Below, piece by piece: positions 50,465-59,781 of a stretch of DNA of 64,000 bases. The DNA is taken from contig CAVSNJ010000029.1 in NCBI GenBank assembly GCA_963729295.1, positions 124,001 through 188,000 of the forward strand. The letters are read 5' to 3'. The notes beneath the pieces were generated by a model. That model saw only the letters and a list, made by a program, of their open reading frames with translations, was not told the DNA's origin and did no database searches. The position numbers and the translations under genes are program-made. The stretch's first letter is position 1. Every line of letters starts with the position of its first letter. The DNA comes from DATJLY01 sp963729295 (GTDB lineage: Bacteria > Pseudomonadota > Alphaproteobacteria > ATCC43930 > CGMCC-115725).

Positions 50465-51631
50465 CTATTCCCCGAGCGCGCGGGCGACGAGGCGGGCCCA
50501 ATAGCTCGCGCCCAGGGGCAGGATCGCGTCGTTGAAATCGTAGTGCGAATTGTGCAGCGCGGCGCTGTTCTCGCCGGTGCCGTTGCCGATGAAGATGTAG
50601 GCGCCGGGCTTGACGTTGAGCATGAAGGCGAAATCCTCCGAGCCCATGGTCGGCGGGGCGTTGCGCTCGACATGGCCCGCGCCCGCGACCTCGCCGGCGG
50701 CGGCAACCGAAGTTTCGACCTCGGCAGCGCTGTTCACCGTGGCGGGATAGCGGCGGTCGTAGCGCAGCTCGACCTTCGCCCCCATGGCGTCGGCGACGCC
50801 GCGCGCGACGCGCAGGATGCCGGCCTCGATCGCGTCCTGCACCTCGGGCCGGAACGAGCGCGCCGTGCCGCGCAGCACCATGCGGTCGGGAATGACGTTC
50901 CAGGTGTCGCCGCCGTGCATCTGCGTGATGCTGAGGACGGCGCTGTCGAGCGGATGGGTGTTGCGGCTGGTGATGGTCTGGAGCGAGGTTGCGATCTGCG
51001 CCGCGCAGATCACCGGATCGACGCCGAGATGCGGCAGCGCCGCGTGCGTGCCCTTGCCTTCGACGACGAGCTCGAACACGTCGCACGCCGCCAGCATGGG
51101 GCCGGGCCGGATCGCGAAATCGCCGACCGGCAGGCCCGGCCAATTGTGCATGCCATAGACCGCCTCGACCGGGAATTTCTGGAACAGCCCTTCCTCGACC
51201 ATCGCCTTGCCGCCGCCCTCGTTCTCTTCGGCCGGCTGGAAGATGAAATGTACGGTGCCGGCGAAATTGCGCGTCTCGGCGAGATAGCGCGCGGCACCGA
51301 GCAGCATCGTCGTGTGGCCGTCGTGGCCGCAGGCATGCATCTTGCCCTCGATTTGCGAGGCATGCGCAAAGCCGTTCTTCTCTGCCATCGGCAACGCGTC
51401 CATGTCGGCGCGGAGCGCGATCGCCCGGCCCGGGCGCCGGCCCTGCAACGTGCCGACGACGCCGGTGCGTGCGAGCCCGCGATCGACGGCTATGCCGAAA
51501 TCCTGAAGCCGCGCCGCGACGAAATCGCTCGTGTCGCGCTCCTCGAACGCGGTCTCGGGATGGGCGTGGAGCTGCCGCCGCCAAGCCGTCATCTCGTCGT
51601 GAAATTCGGCGATGCGGTTGATGATCGCCAT
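50465..51631 (-). CDS. M20 family metallo-amidohydrolase (hippurate hydrolase / aminoacylase type)
   Basis: A 388-residue M20D amidohydrolase that removes acyl groups from N-acyl amino acids or similar amides. Metal-site motifs are HACGHDGH, PAEENEGGG and MHNWPG; MGSEDFAFML near the C terminus supplies another His/Glu region (here Glu/Asp). The inserted dimerisation domain is visible at about 180-295. ATG at 51631. It ends six bases from the convergent cupin gene. Together with the peptide-type importer it may use acylated or dipeptide-like compounds. Confidence 0.93.
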   Translation of the reverse strand: MAIINRIAEFHDEMTAWRRQLHAHPETAFEERDTSDFVAARLQDFGIAVDRGLARTGVVGTLQGRRPGRAIALRADMDALPMAEKNGFAHASQIEGKMHACGHDGHTTMLLGAARYLAETRNFAGTVHFIFQPAEENEGGGKAMVEEGLFQKFPVEAVYGMHNWPGLPVGDFAIRPGPMLAACDVFELVVEGKGTHAALPHLGVDPVICAAQIATSLQTITSRNTHPLDSAVLSITQMHGGDTWNVIPDRMVLRGTARSFRPEVQDAIEAGILRVARGVADAMGAKVELRYDRRYPATVNSAAEVETSVAAAGEVAGAGHVERNAPPTMGSEDFAFMLNVKPGAYIFIGNGTGENSAALHNSHYDFNDAILPLGASYWARLVARALGE

Positions 51632-51682
51632 GGCGGCACCTCTCCTCGCGTCACAGCGAGGATAGGAGCCGCGACCCGAGGG

Positions 51683-51913
51683 TCAATCGTCCTCGTCCGC
51701 CGCCGCGTCGGGCGTGTCGCGGCGCGAGCGGGATTCGAGCCGCTCGCGGCGCAGGCGAACGATCAACTGGCGACGATAGTGCGGATCGGCAACGACCCGA
51801 TCCATGTCGATGTCGCCGGCCACGACGTCCTCGTCCTCGAGGACGGCGGCGTGTGCCTTGGTCTTTTCCATTGCCGTGGCAGGAGCATCGGCAAGGCCCG
51901 GCCCCCACTCCAT
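51683..51913 (-). CDS. Small uncharacterised acidic/basic protein (76 residues)
   Basis: A short protein with an acidic centre (LEDEDVVAGDIDMDRVVADP) followed by YRRQLIVRLRRERLE and an acidic end (AADEDD). The DPHYRR segment looks like a conserved small alphaproteobacterial protein, but I cannot name a family. ATG at 51913 (or 51871); neither has a good ribosome binding site. It lies between the M20 enzyme and the Cys-cluster gene on the same strand. Confidence 0.5.
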   Translation of the reverse strand: MEWGPGLADAPATAMEKTKAHAAVLEDEDVVAGDIDMDRVVADPHYRRQLIVRLRRERLESRSRRDTPDAAADEDD

Positions 51914-52035
51914 CGAAAATCGGGACGATCTCTGGATAAGCCTGGGGATAAGCACTGGGATCGAATTCGGGAGAATCCGCGCGATCCCCACTGACTCAAT
52001 ACGTTGGCAGGGCCGCTGCGTCAGAATGTCGCGGC

Positions 52036-52569
52036 TCAACTGCGACGCCGCTTGCGCCGGCGCTTCTCGCGCGCCGCTTCCTTTGTGCGCTCTTCCTCGG
52101 CGTGGCTTTGCGCCTCGGCGCGTTTTTGCGCCGCGATCGCCTTTTGATAGAAATAGGCGAAGTCGTAGACGGTGTGGTCGTACTGGTCCCAGCACACATA
52201 TTCGCGGCAATCGCGCGGCCGCGCCGAATAGACGCTGCAGCGCCGGTCGGCGGTCAGGAACTGGCAGGTGTCGTAGCCGGACTTGATGAGCTTCTCGCCC
52301 TTCCTCGTCACTTCGACGACGTGCTTCTCCTCGAACTCGCGCACGGTGAGGCCGAGGTGCTTGGCGAGGCGCCGCTCGTCGGCGCGATGCACCTCGACAT
52401 AGCCCGCGAGCTTGCAGCAGAAGCTCGCGCATTTGAGACAGTCCAGGGGTGGGTTTTCGGTCTTCGCTTCGGCGGTCACGATTACCTGCGGCATGGCGCT
52501 GCGCAACGTCTCTAGGAATACATCCTTGCGCCGGATGATGTCACGGAAGACCTTCGGCAGCGATTTCAT
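52036..52569 (-). CDS. YkgJ-family cysteine cluster protein
   Basis: A 177-residue protein of the YkgJ (zinc/iron-chelating) family. The Cys pattern is DCLKCASFCC, then CQFLTADRRCSVYSARPRDCREYVCW, giving at least eight Cys that could bind Zn or an Fe-S cluster. The C terminus from about residue 145 is a long Lys/Arg/Glu helix ending RRKRRRS. ATG at 52569, divergent from the aminotransferase by 54 bases. Function is unknown. Confidence 0.88.
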   Translation of the reverse strand: MKSLPKVFRDIIRRKDVFLETLRSAMPQVIVTAEAKTENPPLDCLKCASFCCKLAGYVEVHRADERRLAKHLGLTVREFEEKHVVEVTRKGEKLIKSGYDTCQFLTADRRCSVYSARPRDCREYVCWDQYDHTVYDFAYFYQKAIAAQKRAEAQSHAEEERTKEAAREKRRRKRRRS

Positions 52570-52623
52570 TCGCGCGCCCCCCGCGCCATAGTGCCGGACG
52601 AGGGAAGCACCGAAGGCACCGCC

Positions 52624-54012
52624 ATGCAAAGACCGAATTCAGCCGCGGGCCGCGACGTGGCCTATCACCTCCACCCCTACACCAATCTGAAGCGGCAGGA
52701 GGAGGATGGGCCCCTCGTCATCCGCGAGGGCAAGGGCGTCTTCGTCTTCGACGAGGCCGGCAAGGATTATATCGAGGGCATGGCCGGCCTGTGGTGCACG
52801 TCCTTGGGCTTCGGCGAGGAACGGCTGGTCGAGGCGGCGGTGCGGCAGATGCGGCTGCTGCCGTTCTATCACGGCTTCAATCAGAAGGCGCACGAGGTGG
52901 CAGGCGCGCTGGCCGAGCGGCTCGTCGCGTTGATGCCCGTTCCGATGTCGAAGGCGTTCTTCGCCAACAGCGGTTCCGAGGCGAACGACACGGCGGTGAA
53001 GATCGTTTGGTACTACAACAACGCGCTCGGGCGCCCCCGCAAGAAGAAGATCATATCCCGCATGCGGGGATATCACGGCGTCACCGTCGCCACCGCAAGC
53101 TTGACCGGCCTCGCCGCCAACCACCGCGATTTCGACCTGCCGATCGCCAACGTCCGGCACGCCGACTGCCCGCACCATTGGCGCTTTGCCCATCCCGGCG
53201 AGAGCGAAGAACACTATGCCGACCGGCTCGCCGAAAGCCTCGAGCTGCAGATCCAGCGCGAGGACCCGGAGACGGTCGCCGCCTTCATCGCCGAGCCGGT
53301 GATGGGCGCGGGCGGCGTCATCGTGCCGCCGCGCACATATTTCGAGAAGATCCAACGGGTGCTGAAAAAGCATGACGTGCTGCTGATCGCCGACGAGGTG
53401 ATCTGCGGCTTCGGCCGCACCGGCCGCATGTTCGGCAGCGAGACGTTCGGGTTGGCGCCCGACATCGTCACGGTGGCGAAGGCATTGTCCTCGGCCTATC
53501 TGCCGATCTCGGCCACGGTGATCTCCGAGCCGATCTACCGGGCGCTGGTGCGGCAGAGCGAGAAACTCGGCCTCTTCGCGCACGGCTTCACTTATGGCGG
53601 GCACCCGGTCGCATGCGCGGTCGCGCTCGAGACGCTGAAGCTTTACGAGGAGCGCCAGATCCTCGCTCATGTCGGCGCAGTGGCGCCGGTCCTGCAGCAG
53701 GGCGTGCGGCGCTTTGCCGGCCATCCGCTGGTCGGCGAGGTGCGCGGCGTGGGCCTCATCGCCGGAATCGAGCTGGTCCGCGACAAGGCGGCAAAGACGC
53801 CGTTTCCGGCCCAAGCCGGGGCCGGCGCGCTGGTGGCGCAAAAATGCCAGGAGGCGGGCGCCATCCTGCGCTCGCTCGGCGACACGATCGCATTCTGCCC
53901 GCCGCTCGTCATCTCACCGGCCGAGATCGAGGAGCTGCTGCGCCGGTTCGAGCGCGGACTCGAGGCCGCCACGGCGGAATTGCGGCAGCGCAGCGACGTT
54001 CTGTCCGCCTGA
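52624..54012 (+). CDS. Class III (omega) aminotransferase
   Basis: A 462-residue PLP enzyme of the omega-amino acid/putrescine:pyruvate aminotransferase group. FANSGSEANDTAVKIVWYYN binds cofactor phosphate, LLIADEVICGFGRTG supplies the Asp that pairs with the pyridine N, and TVAKALSSAYLPISATVIS contains the Schiff-base Lys. ATG at 52624 with GAAGG upstream; a GTG at 52591 is less likely. It precedes hemA by 57 bases. The amino donor (beta-alanine, putrescine, taurine or another amine) cannot be told. Confidence 0.93.
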   Translation: MQRPNSAAGRDVAYHLHPYTNLKRQEEDGPLVIREGKGVFVFDEAGKDYIEGMAGLWCTSLGFGEERLVEAAVRQMRLLPFYHGFNQKAHEVAGALAERLVALMPVPMSKAFFANSGSEANDTAVKIVWYYNNALGRPRKKKIISRMRGYHGVTVATASLTGLAANHRDFDLPIANVRHADCPHHWRFAHPGESEEHYADRLAESLELQIQREDPETVAAFIAEPVMGAGGVIVPPRTYFEKIQRVLKKHDVLLIADEVICGFGRTGRMFGSETFGLAPDIVTVAKALSSAYLPISATVISEPIYRALVRQSEKLGLFAHGFTYGGHPVACAVALETLKLYEERQILAHVGAVAPVLQQGVRRFAGHPLVGEVRGVGLIAGIELVRDKAAKTPFPAQAGAGALVAQKCQEAGAILRSLGDTIAFCPPLVISPAEIEELLRRFERGLEAATAELRQRSDVLSA

Positions 54013-54069
54013 CGCTGCCGCGGCTTGGGTCTATACTACCGGCTCTGGTGGGGAGGATCGGTCCAGGCG

Positions 54070-55275
54070 ATGGATTACGAAGGGTTTTTCAAGAACCGGC
54101 TCGACGCCCTCCGGGCCGAGGGACATTACCGCGTGTTCGCCGACCTCGAGCGGCGCGCCGGGCGTTTCCCGCGCGCCTTCGACCACAAAGGCGGCCGCGA
54201 GATCACGGTCTGGTGCTCGAACGACTACCTTGGCATGGGCCAGAACCCGGCCGTGCTGGCTGCGATGCACGAGGCGATCGACCGGGCCGGCGCCGGCGCG
54301 GGCGGCACGCGCAACATCTCCGGCACGACGCATTACCACGTGGCGCTCGAGGCCGAGCTTGCCGGGCTCCATCGCAAGCAAGCGGCGCTCGTTTTCACCT
54401 CGGGCTATGTCGCGAACGACGCGGCGCTCGCCACGCTCGCGAGCCAGATGCCGAATTGCGTCGTCCTGTCGGACGCGCTCAACCACAATTCGATGATCGA
54501 AGGCATCCGCCACGGCCGCTCGGAAAAACAGATCTTCGCGCATAACGACCCGGCCGATCTCGAGCGCCGCCTCACGGCGCTCGATCCGGCGCGGCCGAAA
54601 CTCGTGGCGTTCGAATCCGTCTATTCGATGGACGGCGACATCGCGCCCATCGGCGAGCTGTGCGACGTGGCGCATCGCCATGGCGCCATGACCTATCTCG
54701 ACGAAGTGCACGCGGTCGGGCTCTATGGCGCGCGCGGCGCCGGCATCGCCGACCGCGACGGCGTCGAGGACAAGGTCGACGTGATCCAGGGCACGCTGGC
54801 AAAGGCGTTCGGGCTCGTCGGCGGCTATGTCGCGGGCTCGCCCGGTCTCGTCGATTTCATCCGCAGCTACGCGCCGGGCTTCATCTTCACGACCTCGCTG
54901 CCGCCGGCCATCGCCGCGGGCGCGCTTGCGAGCATCCGCCACGTGCGCGAGGCGCACGAGCTGCGCCGCCGCCACCAGGAGCGCGCGGCGCTCTTGAAGC
55001 GGCGCCTCGCCGAGGTCCAGCTTCCGGTGATGCCGAGCGAGAGCCACATCGTGCCGGTGCTGGTGGGCGACGCACAGCTGTGCAAGGACGCGTCCGACGC
55101 GCTCCTCGAACACCACGCGATCTACGTCCAGCCGATCTGCTATCCGACCGTCCCACGCGGCAAGGCGCGGCTGCGCTTCACGCCGACGCCGCTTCATAGC
55201 GACGAGGATATCGAGCGCCTGATCACGGCTCTTCGCGACGTGTGGGCGCGCCTGCCGATGCACCGCGTCGCCTGA
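54070..55275 (+). CDS. hemA: 5-aminolevulinate synthase
   Basis: A 401-residue PLP enzyme that joins glycine and succinyl-CoA, the Shemin entry to heme, typical of alphaproteobacteria. The start MDYEGFFKNRLDALRAEGHY is strongly conserved. WCSNDYLGMGQ, GTRNISGTTHYH and the Schiff-base K245 in GTLAKAFG are present. ATG at 54070. A PadR-like gene follows at seven bases, which may control it or be co-regulated. Length matches the family. Confidence 0.96.
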   Translation: MDYEGFFKNRLDALRAEGHYRVFADLERRAGRFPRAFDHKGGREITVWCSNDYLGMGQNPAVLAAMHEAIDRAGAGAGGTRNISGTTHYHVALEAELAGLHRKQAALVFTSGYVANDAALATLASQMPNCVVLSDALNHNSMIEGIRHGRSEKQIFAHNDPADLERRLTALDPARPKLVAFESVYSMDGDIAPIGELCDVAHRHGAMTYLDEVHAVGLYGARGAGIADRDGVEDKVDVIQGTLAKAFGLVGGYVAGSPGLVDFIRSYAPGFIFTTSLPPAIAAGALASIRHVREAHELRRRHQERAALLKRRLAEVQLPVMPSESHIVPVLVGDAQLCKDASDALLEHHAIYVQPICYPTVPRGKARLRFTPTPLHSDEDIERLITALRDVWARLPMHRVA

Positions 55276-55282
55276 GGTCGGC

Positions 55283-55813
55283 ATGTTCCGCGACAATTCC
55301 CTCATCCCGAGCGAAGCGATCCGGCTTGCGGCCTTGGGCTTCCTCGCCGAGGGCCCATGCCGCTATGGCGAGCTTGCCGCCGCGATCCGCCATTTCACGA
55401 GCTGCGTCGCCGGCCCCTCGCTCGAGCTGATGGGCACGTCGCTTGAGCTCTTGCGCTACGAGGGGCTCGCATCGTCCGACGGCAGCGCCGCCGCCGAGAA
55501 CGCCGTGCTCGAGCTCACCGAGGCCGGACGGCAAAGTCTGCGCGCGCTCTTGAAGGCGCAGCTCCGCGCGCCGCTCGGCGATCTGAACCGCCTGACGGTG
55601 CTTCTGAAGCTTCGCTTCCTGCACGTGCTGACCGCCGACGAGCGGCAGGAGCAGATGGCGCTCATCGCCCAATCAGTCGAGAGCGAGCTCGCCCGCCTCA
55701 AGGATTTGCGCCGCACCGAGGACGGCACGTCCGAGCCGTTCGTGGACTGGCTCGATCACGACATCGCCGCGCTCGAAGCGCGGCTTCGGAGCCTGCGCGT
55801 CCCGGCCAGCTGA
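55283..55813 (+). CDS. PadR-like winged-helix protein (putative regulator)
   Basis: A 176-residue protein. The N-terminal half (IRLAALGFLAEGPCRYGELAAAIRHF, then LELLRYEGLASSDG and LTEAGRQSLRALL) fits a winged helix of the PadR/MarR kind. The C-terminal half is helical, as in PadR dimerisation regions. It starts seven bases after hemA, so both are probably on one transcript. It overlaps the convergent hydroxylase gene by 58 bases. Its target is unknown; hemA or the hydroxylase operon are candidates. Confidence 0.75.
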   Translation: MFRDNSLIPSEAIRLAALGFLAEGPCRYGELAAAIRHFTSCVAGPSLELMGTSLELLRYEGLASSDGSAAAENAVLELTEAGRQSLRALLKAQLRAPLGDLNRLTVLLKLRFLHVLTADERQEQMALIAQSVESELARLKDLRRTEDGTSEPFVDWLDHDIAALEARLRSLRVPAS

Positions 55814-57348
55814 TCACGCAGGTCGCCGATGAGCGCCGGAAGGTCGCGCGCGGTCGGGCATCCTCCGAACATATAGTGGTCGGGGCGTTTCAGCAGGATC
55901 GTGCAGCCATACTCGTCCATGAGCTTGCCGTAGCTCCCGTCGCTATCGACCAAGTGCCCGCCGCTCGATTGGTCGATCCGCAGGATGCGCCCGTCGAGCG
56001 AGCGCCAGAGAGCGAGATCGTCCGACGAAAGCGCCGCACTCGGGTCGGCCCCGCGCGCGAGAATGAGGAATCCCCGTCCGGCGATGTCGTCGAAGCGTCC
56101 CTCGCGCTCCTCGGCGCGCACGCGATATTGCGGAAAAGCATCGCCCGCCGCGGGGGTGCCGCGCCCAGCAATGAAGCCGCCGGTGAAGCCCGGCACGCGA
56201 AAGGCGATGAGCTGTTTCTGGCCGCGCGTGTGCTCCTTCTCCGCCTGCATGGCGAGGAGCCGTTCGTCGCGTGCCCGCACCTTCTCGGGATCGCGCTCGT
56301 TGACATGCTGGCCGACGCGCATGCTTTCGATGATGGTGGCGTGTGCGTTGGGGCCGCGTTCGGCCATGTAGTTGTCGAGAAGCGCGTCGTCCGCGCGCCC
56401 TTTCAATACGAGATCGAGCTTCCAGGCGAGGTTGTGTGCGTCGCGGAAACCCGAGCACATGCCTTGCGCGAGAAAGGGCGGCATCTGGTGCGCCGCGTCG
56501 CCGGCGAGAAAGACGCGCCCTTGGCGCCATCGCTGCGCGAAAAGCGACTGGAATTTGTAGGCCGCCACGCGGATCAACTCGAATTCCTCGGGCGTCGCGC
56601 CCTCCGGCCGGTCGAGTCGGCGCCACACGCTCTCGGGCCGCATCGCTTCCGCCGCAGATTCGCCCGGAAAGATCATGAACGACCAGCGGCGGTGGTGCGG
56701 CCCCATGTGGAGCGTGACGCCGGGCTGCTCCGGCTCGCAGAACTGACGCATGGCGGGAAGGCCGGGGCGGGCGCGCTTTTCCTTGGCATCGATCACGAGC
56801 CAGTCCTGATCGAAGCCGAGATTCTCGTAAGGAATGCCGAGCGTCTCGCGCACAAAACTGTTGCCGCCGTCGGCGCCGATGAGATAGCGGCCCTCGATGC
56901 GTCGCGATCCGCCGCCCTCGCCCGGCACGGTGACCGTGACGCGATCCGCGCTCTCGGTCAGCGCGGTCGCAGGGGCGCCGCGAAAAATCTCGACCGAAGG
57001 CTCCGCCATGGCGGCGCGATCGAGCTCGATCTCGAACGACGGCTGATAGATCGAGATGTATTCGGGCCAGCCATGCGTCGCGAGCGGCGATACCTCGCTC
57101 GACAGGAGAACGCGACCGTTCTTCGCCAGCTCATAGACCGGCAAAAAAAGCGTCGCCGGCCAGACCTGGTCGATGCAGCCGATCTCCTGGAACATGCGCA
57201 GCACGTCGTCATGCACGATGCCGACGCGCGGCAGGTTGTAAAGCGTCTGGTAGCGTTCGATGACCGCGACGCGATGGCCGGCACGCCCCAGGAGAATGGC
57301 GGCGAGCATCCCGGTCGGCCCGTAGCCGATGATGACGACGTCATACAT
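55756..57348 (-). CDS. FAD-dependent aromatic hydroxylase (MhpA-like, PheA/TfdB family)
   Basis: A 530-residue group A flavoprotein monooxygenase. GYGPTGMLAAILLG binds the ADP part of FAD, GADGGNSFVRETLG is the DG motif, and VFLAGDAAHQMPPFLAQGMC the GD motif. It is close to 3-(3-hydroxyphenyl)propionate hydroxylases. ATG at 57348, four bases after the SDR stop. The C terminus (about 400-525) has the thioredoxin-like fold of the group. It is the third gene of a minus-strand operon starting with pdxH. Confidence 0.92.
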   Translation of the reverse strand: MYDVVIIGYGPTGMLAAILLGRAGHRVAVIERYQTLYNLPRVGIVHDDVLRMFQEIGCIDQVWPATLFLPVYELAKNGRVLLSSEVSPLATHGWPEYISIYQPSFEIELDRAAMAEPSVEIFRGAPATALTESADRVTVTVPGEGGGSRRIEGRYLIGADGGNSFVRETLGIPYENLGFDQDWLVIDAKEKRARPGLPAMRQFCEPEQPGVTLHMGPHHRRWSFMIFPGESAAEAMRPESVWRRLDRPEGATPEEFELIRVAAYKFQSLFAQRWRQGRVFLAGDAAHQMPPFLAQGMCSGFRDAHNLAWKLDLVLKGRADDALLDNYMAERGPNAHATIIESMRVGQHVNERDPEKVRARDERLLAMQAEKEHTRGQKQLIAFRVPGFTGGFIAGRGTPAAGDAFPQYRVRAEEREGRFDDIAGRGFLILARGADPSAALSSDDLALWRSLDGRILRIDQSSGGHLVDSDGSYGKLMDEYGCTILLKRPDHYMFGGCPTARDLPALIGDLRDQLAGTRRLRSRASSAAMS

Positions 57349-57352
57349 GGCG

Positions 57353-58096
57353 CTAGAAAAGGTGCTGGCCGCCGGTGACGAAGATCTCGGTGCCGGTGAC
57401 ATAGGCGGAATCGCCGGCGCACAGATAGAAAATGGTGGCGGCCACGTCCTCGGGCTTGCCGAGGCGGTGCATCGGGATGCGCGGGATCAGCACCTCGGTC
57501 TCGGGCGACAGCATCGCGGTTTCGATCTCGCCCGGCGCCACCGCGTTGACGCGCACGCCAAGCGCCGCGAACTCGACCGCCATCTCGCGCGTCAAAGCCG
57601 AGAGCGCCGCCTTCGAGGTCGAATAAGCCGAGCCCGCGAAGGGGTGGACGGAATGGCCCGCGATCGAGGTGATGTTGACGATTGCCCCCTTGCCTCGTGC
57701 GAGCGGTGCCGCGAGCGCGCGCGCCAAGGTGAGCGGCGTGAAGAAATTGAGCTGGAACACCGATCGCCAATCGGCGATGTCGCCGTTGAGGCAGCCGAGC
57801 CGCTCACGGAACGGCGTCTTCGGCGAGATGCCGGCATTGTTGACCAGCGCGTCGAGCGCGCCGTCGCCGATGAGCTGCGCCGCCTCCGTGGCGAAGCGCT
57901 CGACCTCGGACGGATCGCCGAGGTCAGCCGGGATGTGGTGCGTCCAGTTCGGATCGCGCTTGCATTCGGCCGGCACCTCCTCGCGCGAGGAGGTGATGAT
58001 GCTCCAGCCTTCGGTGCTGAAGCGCTGCACCGTCGCATGGCCGATGCCGCGGCTTGCGCCGGTGAGGAGCAGGGTCTTGCGTGCGGCTCCGGCCAT
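57353..58096 (-). CDS. Short-chain dehydrogenase/reductase
   Basis: A 247-residue classical SDR. LLLTGASRGIGHATVQRF binds NAD(P), NNAG stabilises the core, and the catalytic set is Ser in NITSIAGH with YSTSK. TGTEIFVTGGQHLF at the end is usual for the FabG-like group. ATG at 58096, nine bases after the pdxH stop and four bases before the hydroxylase start. It may act on an alcohol/ketone of the same pathway as the hydroxylase. Confidence 0.94.
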   Translation of the reverse strand: MAGAARKTLLLTGASRGIGHATVQRFSTEGWSIITSSREEVPAECKRDPNWTHHIPADLGDPSEVERFATEAAQLIGDGALDALVNNAGISPKTPFRERLGCLNGDIADWRSVFQLNFFTPLTLARALAAPLARGKGAIVNITSIAGHSVHPFAGSAYSTSKAALSALTREMAVEFAALGVRVNAVAPGEIETAMLSPETEVLIPRIPMHRLGKPEDVAATIFYLCAGDSAYVTGTEIFVTGGQHLF

Positions 58097-58105
58097 GGCG
58101 AAAGC

Positions 58106-58726
58106 TTACGGGAAGAGGCGCTCGACCGTCCAGCCCGCGCCCGCGCGGCGATAGCAGACACGGTCGTGCAGCCGGTGCGGGCGTTCCTCCCAGAATTCGA
58201 TGGTTGACGGCACGATACGATAACCGTGCCAGTTCGGCGGCCGCGGCACTGGGCGCCCGGCGAAGCGGCGCGATTCCTCGGCGAATCGCCGTTCGAGCTC
58301 GGCTCTGCTCGCGAGCGGGCGCGATTGCGCCGACGCCCAGGCGCCGATCTGGCTTTCGCGCGCGCGTGTGGCGAAATAGGCATCGGCTTCGGCGTCCGCG
58401 GCCGGTTGCACGGCACCTTCGACACGCACCTGGCGCTGCAACGCTTTCCAGTGAAAGCACAGCGCCGCGCGGGGATTGGCCGCAAGCTCGGCGCCCTTGC
58501 GGCTATCGACGTTGGTGTAGAAGACGAAACCGCGCGACTCGGTGGCTTTGACGAGCACCAGGCGCAAGGATGGCGCGCCGTCCGCCGCGGACGTGGCAAG
58601 ACTCGCCGCCTCGGCGAGGGATTCGGCTTTGTTCGCCTCGGCAAACCATTGGGCGAAGCGCTCGAACGGCTCTTCAAGCGATACGGATGTCACGGGCGCC
58701 CTCGCGCGAAGCTTGGTCTCTACCAT
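58106..58726 (-). CDS. pdxH: Pyridoxamine 5'-phosphate oxidase
   Basis: A 206-residue FMN enzyme that makes PLP from PNP/PMP. SLRLVLVKATESRGFVFYTNVDSRKG is the FMN-binding region, and PVPRPPNWHGYRIVPSTIEFWEERPHRLHDR is the C-terminal signature. ATG at 58726. It is divergent from the DnaJ-like gene by 57 bases, a promoter-sized gap. PLP users (the aminotransferase and HemA) lie 3-6 kb away. Length fits the family. Confidence 0.95.
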   Translation of the reverse strand: MVETKLRARAPVTSVSLEEPFERFAQWFAEANKAESLAEAASLATSAADGAPSLRLVLVKATESRGFVFYTNVDSRKGAELAANPRAALCFHWKALQRQVRVEGAVQPAADAEADAYFATRARESQIGAWASAQSRPLASRAELERRFAEESRRFAGRPVPRPPNWHGYRIVPSTIEFWEERPHRLHDRVCYRRAGAGWTVERLFP

Positions 58727-58783
58727 AGCGAATGTTGCAATCCGGTTGCGAGCGGCGTCCTTGCGCGGGCACAATGTGCATGA

Positions 58784-59656
58784 ATGAGAGATCCCTACGC
58801 CGTCCTCGGCCTGGGGCGTGACGCATCGGGCGAGGACGTGAAGCGCGCTTTCCGCCGGCTCGCCAAGCGCCTCCATCCTGACGTCAATCCCGGCAACCGC
58901 GCGGTCGAGAACCAGTTCCGCGAGCTCAATTCCGCCTACGAGCTCTTGTCCGATCCGGCGAAGCGCAAGCGCTTCGATCGCGGCGAGATCGATGCCGAGG
59001 GGAAGGAGCGTGGCTTCGGCTTTGGCGGCACGCGGACGCGCGCCGCCCGCGGCGCGGCGTTTTCCGATTTCTCGCTCGACGAAGTGTTCCAGGAATTTCT
59101 GCGCCGCGGCCGCCGCTCGGCGGCAGGCGCGCGCGCGGGTGCCAGCGCCGCGCGGCCGGAGCTTGCAAGCCAGGCGCTGCGCATCGGCTTTCTGGATGCG
59201 GCGCTCGGCGCCAAGCGTCAGATCGCGCTCCCCGACGGGCGTACGGTCGAGGTCGCGATCCCGGCCGGCATCGATTCGGGGCAGAAACTGCGGCTCCATG
59301 ACGCGCAGACGGGCGACATCCATCTCGACGTCACGGTCGATCCGCACCCTCATTTCACGCGCAAGGATCGCGACATCCAGGTCGAGCTGCCGGTGAGCCT
59401 CGCCGACGCCGTGCTCGGCGCGACACTCACGGTGCCGACGATTCACGGCGACGTCGCGGTGAAGGTGCCGAAGGGCTCGAACAGCGGCGCGCTGCTGCGT
59501 TTGAAGGGCAAGGGCATCGCCACGGCGGGCGGCGCCGGCGACCAGTATGTGCGGCTCCGCGTGATGCTGCCCGACCCGGCCGATCCGGAGCTCATGTCGT
59601 TCCTCGAGCGCTGGGCCGAGCGGCAGCGCCTGAAAGTGCGCGGCAGCGCGGGTTGA
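58784..59656 (+). CDS. DnaJ-domain co-chaperone, CbpA/DnaJ C-terminal type
   Basis: A 290-residue protein. The J domain is at about 2-66 with HPD in RLHPDVNPG. A Gly/Phe-rich linker (RGFGFGG) and an Arg/Ala-rich stretch follow. The C-terminal peptide-binding domains (about 130-285) contain RQIALPDGRTVEVAIPAGID and DVAVKVPKG. It lacks the zinc finger of DnaJ and so is CbpA-like. It stimulates DnaK. ATG at 58784. fabI follows after 125 bases on the same strand. Confidence 0.93.
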   Translation: MRDPYAVLGLGRDASGEDVKRAFRRLAKRLHPDVNPGNRAVENQFRELNSAYELLSDPAKRKRFDRGEIDAEGKERGFGFGGTRTRAARGAAFSDFSLDEVFQEFLRRGRRSAAGARAGASAARPELASQALRIGFLDAALGAKRQIALPDGRTVEVAIPAGIDSGQKLRLHDAQTGDIHLDVTVDPHPHFTRKDRDIQVELPVSLADAVLGATLTVPTIHGDVAVKVPKGSNSGALLRLKGKGIATAGGAGDQYVRLRVMLPDPADPELMSFLERWAERQRLKVRGSAG

Positions 59657-59781
59657 ACGCCGCTCGACGATGAGCTCGCTTGTGTGTCAAAGGGCCGAGG
59701 GTGCTTTCCGCGGCATGGGGCCATCGTGTAGGATACGATTCCTTCTATTGGCGCCGCGGCCGCCCGAGGAGTGAGCAAGTT

